Origin: Pseudomonas morbosilactucae | GTDB taxonomy: Bacteria > Pseudomonadota > Gammaproteobacteria > Pseudomonadales > Pseudomonadaceae | DNA length: 64,000 nt | Reading direction: 5' to 3' | NCBI RefSeq assembly: GCF_023241715.1 | Contig: NZ_JALQCW010000008.1 | Coordinates: forward strand, 1-64,000 | Shown: piece after piece, positions 59,065-64,000 of the stretch | Layout of the letters: each line of letters opens with the position of its first letter | Position numbering within the stretch: the stretch's first letter is position 1 | The notes under the pieces: generated by a model | What the model was told of the DNA's origin: nothing | Databases searched by the model: none | The model's input: only the letters and a program-made list of their open reading frames with translations | Position numbers and translations under genes: made by a program

Positions 59065-59257
59065 AATCGCTGGCAAGCCAGCGCCTACAAATGGGCAGCC
59101 TCAGAACCGTAGGAGCCGGCTTGCCGGCGATGGCGATGTTGAAGGCGCTATCGCTGGCGAGCCAGCGCCTACAAATGGGCGGCCTCAGAACCGTAGGAGC
59201 CCGGCTTGCCGGCGATGGCGATCTTGAGGGCGCTATCGCTGACGCGCCAGCGCCTAC
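59065..59257. repeat. Array of five alternating REP palindromes
   Basis: REP cores at 59066-59087, 59109-59137, 59149-59172, 59193-59222 and 59234-59256 alternate in orientation (GCTGGCAAGCCAGC type and GCCGGCTTGCCGGC type). The pair plus spacers repeats with a period of about 84-85 bases, a little over two copies. It lies between the convergent sulP and aroE genes. Confidence 0.9.
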
Positions 59258-59267
59258 ACAGGGCGTG

Positions 59268-60089
59268 TCAGAGGGCCAGTTGGCGGCGCAGTTCGGCCAG
59301 CACCGGGGCGCTGTCCGGGCGGACGCCGCGCCACAGGTAGAAGGCTTCCGCCGCTTGTTCGGCCAGCATTCCCAGGCCATCCAGCGCCGCCACCGCGCCG
59401 TGTTCAGTGGCCCAGCGACAGAACGGCGTGGGCTCCTTGCCGTACATCATGTCGTAGCAAACGGTGTGGCCGGGCTCGATCAGGCTGCTGGCAATCGGTG
59501 GCAGGTCGCCGGACAGGCTGGCCGAAGTGGCGTTGATAATCAGGTCCACCGACTCCTCCAACCAATCGAAGCCGCTGGCCGATACCGGCCCCAAATCAGC
59601 GAACAGCTCAGCCAGCAACTCGGCCTTGGCCACGGTACGGTTGGCGATCACCACCGACGCCGGTTGCTCGGCCAGCAACGGCTCCAGCACCCCACGCACT
59701 GCGCCGCCGGCCCCCAGCAACAAGATGCGCTTGCCCTTGAGGCTGACACCGGCATTCACCGTCAGGTCGCGCACCAGGCCGGCGCCGTCGGTGTTGTCAC
59801 CCAACAGGCGGCCGTCGGCGAGCTTACTCAGGGTGTTGACCGCGCCAGCACGCTGGGCCCGTTCGCTGAGGGTATCGGCCAGGCGATAGGCGTCTTCCTT
59901 GAACGGTACGGTGACGTTGGCGCCCCGGCCCTCGGCGAAAAACGCCTGGGCGCAGCCGACGAAATCATCCAGGGGCGCCAGCAAGGTGTTGTAGTCCAGT
60001 TGCTGGCCGGTCTGCTCGGCAAACAGCCGATGGATCAGCGGCGACTTGCTGTGGCCGATCGGGTTACCAAAAACGACGTACTGATCCAT
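59268..60089 (-). CDS. aroE: Shikimate dehydrogenase
   Basis: NADP-dependent reduction of 3-dehydroshikimate, aromatic amino acid pathway. A 273-residue protein with [17 protein letters not shown] (shikimate-binding serines), the catalytic Lys in [11 protein letters not shown], Asn/Asp residues in [11 protein letters not shown], and the nucleotide loop [13 protein letters not shown]. The start has AAGGGGTGAG upstream. It is 79 bases downstream of hemF, same strand, with a REP between. Confidence 0.96.
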   Translation of the reverse strand: MDQYVVFGNPIGHSKSPLIHRLFAEQTGQQLDYNTLLAPLDDFVGCAQAFFAEGRGANVTVPFKEDAYRLADTLSERAQRAGAVNTLSKLADGRLLGDNTDGAGLVRDLTVNAGVSLKGKRILLLGAGGAVRGVLEPLLAEQPASVVIANRTVAKAELLAELFADLGPVSASGFDWLEESVDLIINATSASLSGDLPPIASSLIEPGHTVCYDMMYGKEPTPFCRWATEHGAVAALDGLGMLAEQAAEAFYLWRGVRPDSAPVLAELRRQLAL

Positions 60090-60133
60090 CTCTCACCCCT
60101 TTTGCTCAGCGCCCACCTGCAGCCGCAGCCCGT

Positions 60134-60156
60134 TCGCCGGCGAGCCGGCCCCTACA
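60134..60156. repeat. Single REP between hemF and aroE
   Basis: TCGCCGGCGAGCCGGCCCCT followed by ACA, one copy of the GCCGGC class in the 79-base gap between hemF and aroE. Confidence 0.75.
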
Positions 60157-60168
60157 GTGGGTAAGCGA

Positions 60169-61110
<942 letters not shown>

Positions 61111-61254
61111 CTACGCGGCGCCAGGGGTGCAGCGGTGGGCCGGCGCAAATGGGCGCGTAGCATAACACCGCGCCAGGGTCTGCCACAGTTGACGACGGTC
61201 AAGCAGAGGAGTCCGATAGAGCACTTTCGCGACACGACCGAGGAGAAATTGCAG

Positions 61255-62232
61255 ATGGCCAAACGTATCCAGTTCCGTGCCCATGGCGGCCCCGAAGTGC
61301 TTGAGTATGTCGACTACGTCCCCGCCGAGCCTGGCCCGCAACAGGTTCGCGTCAGCAACAAGGCCATTGGCCTGAACTTTATCGACACCTATTTCCGCAG
61401 CGGCCTCTACGCGCCGCCAGCCCTGCCTTCGGGCCTGGGGGCTGAAGGTGCCGGGGTGGTCGAGGCCGTGGGCAGCGAGGTCAGCCAGTTCAAGGTCGGC
61501 GATCGTGTGGCCTATGGCAGCGGCCCCCTGGGCGCCTACAGCGATGTGCATGTGCTGCCGGCAGCCAACCTGGTGCACCTGCCGGACGCCATCAGCTTTG
61601 AGCAGGCCGCCGGGGTCATGCTCAAGGGCCTGACCGTGCAGTACCTGTTGCGTCAGACCTATGAACTGAAGGCCGGTGAAACCGTGCTGTTCCACGCCGC
61701 TGCCGGGGGCGTGGGTTCCCTGGCCTGCCAGTGGGCCAAGGCCCTGGGCGTGAAGCTGATCGGTACCGTCAGCTCGCCGGAAAAAGCCGCCATCGCCAAA
61801 TCCCTCGGGGCTTGGGAAACCATCGACTACAGCCATGAAGACGTGGCCCAACGGGTGCTGGAATTGACCGATGGCAAGAAGTGCCCGGTGGTCTACGACG
61901 GCGTCGGCAAAGACACCTGGCTCACCTCCCTGGACTGCCTGGCGCCGCGCGGGCTGATGGTCAGCTTTGGTAATGCGTCAGGGGCCGTGGACGGGGTGAA
62001 CCTGGGGATTCTCTCGGCCAAGGGCTCGCTGTACGTAACCCGGCCGACCCTGGCGACCTACGCCAACAATGCCGAAAACCTGCAACACATGGCCGATGAT
62101 CTGTTCGCCATGATTGCCAGTGGCAAGCTGAAGATCGAGATCGGCCAGCGCTTCCCACTGGCAGACGCGGCCAAGGCCCACGTGGAGTTGTCGGCGCGGC
62201 GTACGACCGGCTCGACCATCCTGCTGCCTTGA
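61255..62232 (+). CDS. qor: NADPH:quinone oxidoreductase (zeta-crystallin-like)
   Basis: A 325-residue medium-chain dehydrogenase/reductase of the QOR type, without structural or catalytic zinc cysteines. Motifs: AIGLNFIDTYFRSGLY, LGAEGAGVVEAVGSEV, the NADPH loop AAAGGVGSLACQWAKALG, YSHEDVAQRVLELT and YVTRPTLATYA. Start at 61255 (MAKRIQFRAHGGPEVLEYV) has GAGGAG nine bases upstream. One-electron reduction of quinones. It is divergent from hemF. Confidence 0.93.
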   Translation: MAKRIQFRAHGGPEVLEYVDYVPAEPGPQQVRVSNKAIGLNFIDTYFRSGLYAPPALPSGLGAEGAGVVEAVGSEVSQFKVGDRVAYGSGPLGAYSDVHVLPAANLVHLPDAISFEQAAGVMLKGLTVQYLLRQTYELKAGETVLFHAAAGGVGSLACQWAKALGVKLIGTVSSPEKAAIAKSLGAWETIDYSHEDVAQRVLELTDGKKCPVVYDGVGKDTWLTSLDCLAPRGLMVSFGNASGAVDGVNLGILSAKGSLYVTRPTLATYANNAENLQHMADDLFAMIASGKLKIEIGQRFPLADAAKAHVELSARRTTGSTILLP

Positions 62233-62236
62233 GGGT

Positions 62237-62283
62237 TATCGCCGGCAAGCTGGCTCCTAAGGGAGCCGGCTTGCCGGCGATGC
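62237..62283. repeat. REP pair (REPIN) between qor and tsaC
   Basis: ATCGCCGGCAAGCTGGCTCC and GGAGCCGGCTTGCCGGCGAT face each other with a four-base spacer, a nearly perfect 40-base hairpin between convergent genes. It may also end transcription. Confidence 0.88.
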
Positions 62284-62286
62284 TTG

Positions 62287-62844
62287 TTACGAAGGCCGCA
62301 CCACCTTGCCGGTGGCCAGATCCCGAATCAGGCTCGGGTTCTTGCGGCCACCCAGGTTGCCCCCCAGCACCAGGTCCAACTGCCCGCGGAAGTACTGCTC
62401 GATGCGAATCCGCGTGCGCGCCGCCGGGCGCCCTTGAGGGTTGGCCGAGGTGGAAATCAGCGGCCCTACCAAGGAACACAACTCACGGACTTGAGGATGG
62501 TCGCTGACCCGCAGCGCCACGGTGTCGTGCACCCCGGTGATCCACTCGGGCAGCAAATCCTGATGGGGCACCAGCCAGGTATTGGGCCCCGGCCAGGTGC
62601 TGGACATGCGCTCGATCCAGGTGTCGGGGAAGTCCTCGAAGAGGAAATCGAATTGACGGATGTTGTCGGCAATCAGGATCAGGCCCTTATCCACAGACCG
62701 GGACTTGATCGCCAATAACCGATCCACCGCCTCTTCGTTCCACGGATCACAGCCCAGGCCCCACACCGCTTCGGTTGGATAGGCAATCACCGCCCCTGCG
62801 CGAATTTCTCGTGCGGCTTGCTGCACACGCCAACTGCTGACCAT
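62287..62844 (-). CDS. tsaC: TsaC (YrdC/Sua5 family), threonylcarbamoyl-AMP synthase
   Basis: Makes threonylcarbamoyl-adenylate for the t6A37 modification of ANN-decoding tRNAs. A 185-residue YrdC-domain protein with [61 protein letters not shown] and [14 protein letters not shown]. It lacks the Sua5 C-terminal domain, as expected for TsaC. The start has GGAG upstream. It is downstream of dprA by 54 bases, same strand. Confidence 0.95.
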   Translation of the reverse strand: MVSSWRVQQAAREIRAGAVIAYPTEAVWGLGCDPWNEEAVDRLLAIKSRSVDKGLILIADNIRQFDFLFEDFPDTWIERMSSTWPGPNTWLVPHQDLLPEWITGVHDTVALRVSDHPQVRELCSLVGPLISTSANPQGRPAARTRIRIEQYFRGQLDLVLGGNLGGRKNPSLIRDLATGKVVRPS

Positions 62845-62898
62845 TGCTGATTCTCCGGATAAAAGCTGTGCGCAGTTTACCGATCTTGCCCGTAAAGC

Positions 62899-63999
62899 CT
62901 AGCGGATACGCGCAAACCAGCGACCGTTTTCGCACACCGCGCGACCCTCGATCTCAAGTTCCGTCAGGGCCGCCAGAACAGTGGGCAATGCCCAGCCCAT
63001 AGCGGCGGCCAGGGCTTCGCTGCTGTGGGGCGCGGCGTGCAACAGCGCCAGCAAGGGATGCTCCGGCGCCGACGGCACACTGACCGGCCCCACGTTCTGC
63101 CAGCCCCGCAAGGCCTCAAGAATGTGTTCGATGGTTTCCACCAGCACCGCACCGTCACGAATCAATTGGTGGCAACCCCGGGCGCCGGGGTGGTGGATGG
63201 ACCCGGGAATGGCGTACACCTCGCGCCCTTGTTCCGCCGCCAGGCGCGCAGTGATCAGCGAACCGCTGGCGACACTGGCTTCCACCACCAGCACACCGAG
63301 GGACAGACCGCTGATGATCCGGTTGCGCCGCGGGAAGTGGTCGGGCAGGGGTGGCGTGTCCAGGGGGAACTCGGAAATCACCGCGCTGCCGCGATCGATC
63401 ATCGCTTCGGCCAAGGCTCGGTGGCGCTGTGGATAAAGTTTTTCCAGACCGGTGCCCAACACCGCTACGGTCTGGCCACCCACGGCCAACGCCGCCTGAT
63501 GAGCCGCACCGTCGATGCCCAGGGCCAGGCCGCTGGTGATGACAAAACCGGCGGCGGCCAGCTCGCGGGAAAACGCCGTCGCGGTGTCCAGGCCCGGTCG
63601 CGATGCGCGCCGGCTACCGACCATCGCCAGTTGCGGTTTTTCCAGGATTTCCGGGGCGCCGGCCACGAACAGCAGCGGCGGGGCGTCGGGCAACTCGGCG
63701 AGCAAGGCCGGGTAGCCGGGCTGGCCCAACATCAGTAAATGCTGGCCCGGACGCTCCAGCCAGGCCAGTGCATGGCTTGCGCCGTCCCGCACCTGGGCAC
63801 TGCGCCGGGCCTCGGCGCAGGCCGCCGGCAACCCCAGAGACCGCCAGGCGGCATCCGGTGCACTGAGGGCTTTGGAGGCCGAGCCGAAGGCGTGCAGCAA
63901 GCGTTGAAAGCGCGCCGGCCCAAGCTCGGGCAGACGGTGCAGACGTAAACAGGCTTCGAGTTCCGCAGGGGAAATCGTCGCCGGGACAGACGCAGTCAT
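62899..63999 (-). CDS. dprA: DprA (Smf), DNA-processing protein for natural transformation
   Basis: Loads RecA on incoming single-stranded DNA. A 366-residue protein: N-terminal SAM-like region (ELEACLRLHRLPELGPARFQRLLHAFGS), Rossmann fold with LAMVGSRRASRPGLDTA, TSGLALGIDGAAHQAAL, AVLGTGLEKLYPQRHRALAE, FPRRNRIISGLSLGVLVVEASVASGSLITARLAAEQGREVYAIPGSI, and a C-terminal winged helix (LLALLHAAPHSSEALAAAMGWALPTVLAALTELEIEGR). The start codon ends one base from the window edge, so the upstream region is not visible and a longer start cannot be excluded, but the length fits the family. Confidence 0.94.
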   Translation of the reverse strand: MTASVPATISPAELEACLRLHRLPELGPARFQRLLHAFGSASKALSAPDAAWRSLGLPAACAEARRSAQVRDGASHALAWLERPGQHLLMLGQPGYPALLAELPDAPPLLFVAGAPEILEKPQLAMVGSRRASRPGLDTATAFSRELAAAGFVITSGLALGIDGAAHQAALAVGGQTVAVLGTGLEKLYPQRHRALAEAMIDRGSAVISEFPLDTPPLPDHFPRRNRIISGLSLGVLVVEASVASGSLITARLAAEQGREVYAIPGSIHHPGARGCHQLIRDGAVLVETIEHILEALRGWQNVGPVSVPSAPEHPLLALLHAAPHSSEALAAAMGWALPTVLAALTELEIEGRAVCENGRWFARIR

Positions 64000-64000
64000 C

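Overview
This is a GC-rich, densely coded stretch of a Pseudomonas chromosome, most likely from the P. fluorescens group. The gene content and order match conserved Pseudomonas blocks: algB-kinB-ampDh2-dgcP-dsbA-cc4-engB-polA-thrB-znuABC/zur-metNIQ, then the aa3 oxidase cluster, prlC, osmC, trpI-trpBA, betC, aroE-hemF-qor-tsaC-dprA. Several families of Pseudomonas REP palindromes lie between genes. From memory of P. aeruginosa PAO1, the genes run PA5483 to PA5505 on the left and then PA0114 down to PA0021, so the window should lie close to oriC, with the origin beyond the right edge. No tRNA, rRNA, CRISPR array, insertion sequence or prophage was seen.

Layout. 0-11.4 kb: alginate two-component system algB-kinB, then a minus-strand series with a CSS-motif EAL phosphodiesterase, the lipoprotein amidase AmpDh2, the diguanylate cyclase DgcP, an EEP-family hydrolase, DsbA, cytochrome c4 and a small cytochrome c. 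11.5-16.8 kb: engB, the sRNA ErsA (Spot 42 position) with a sigma-22-like promoter, polA, a DUF2782 protein and thrB. 16.9-25.7 kb: Zur-controlled zinc importer, a lipoprotein, catalase katE and the methionine importer metNIQ. 25.8-34.3 kb: cytochrome c oxidase subunits and their heme A and copper assembly factors. 34.6-42.5 kb: a conserved unknown gene, a SulP transporter with a beta carbonic anhydrase, an SOS-type radical SAM gene, the phosphatase tpbA, yheV and prlC. 42.5-49.7 kb: gamma carbonic anhydrase, HAD phosphatase, a lipoprotein peptidase, two paralogous lipoproteins, two DUF1161 proteins, OsmC, a luciferase-like monooxygenase, dodecin and a DUF883 protein. 49.7-64 kb: trpI/trpBA, choline-O-sulfate utilisation (LysR regulator, betC, choX, sulP), aroE, hemF, qor, tsaC and dprA.

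Themes. Many genes concern the exopolysaccharide and biofilm switch: AlgB/KinB, ErsA, DgcP, the EAL enzyme and TpbA. The EAL enzyme carries the two periplasmic cysteines of a CSS domain and is co-directional with dsbA, which suggests that disulfide formation controls c-di-GMP breakdown.

Quality warning. Three otherwise well conserved genes (algB, coxB and the LexA-box radical SAM gene) are each broken by one missing base in a G/C palindromic context (CCCGGG, GGCGCC, GGCGCC). This looks more like a systematic sequencing or assembly error than three real pseudogenes, and should be settled before any phenotype is inferred.
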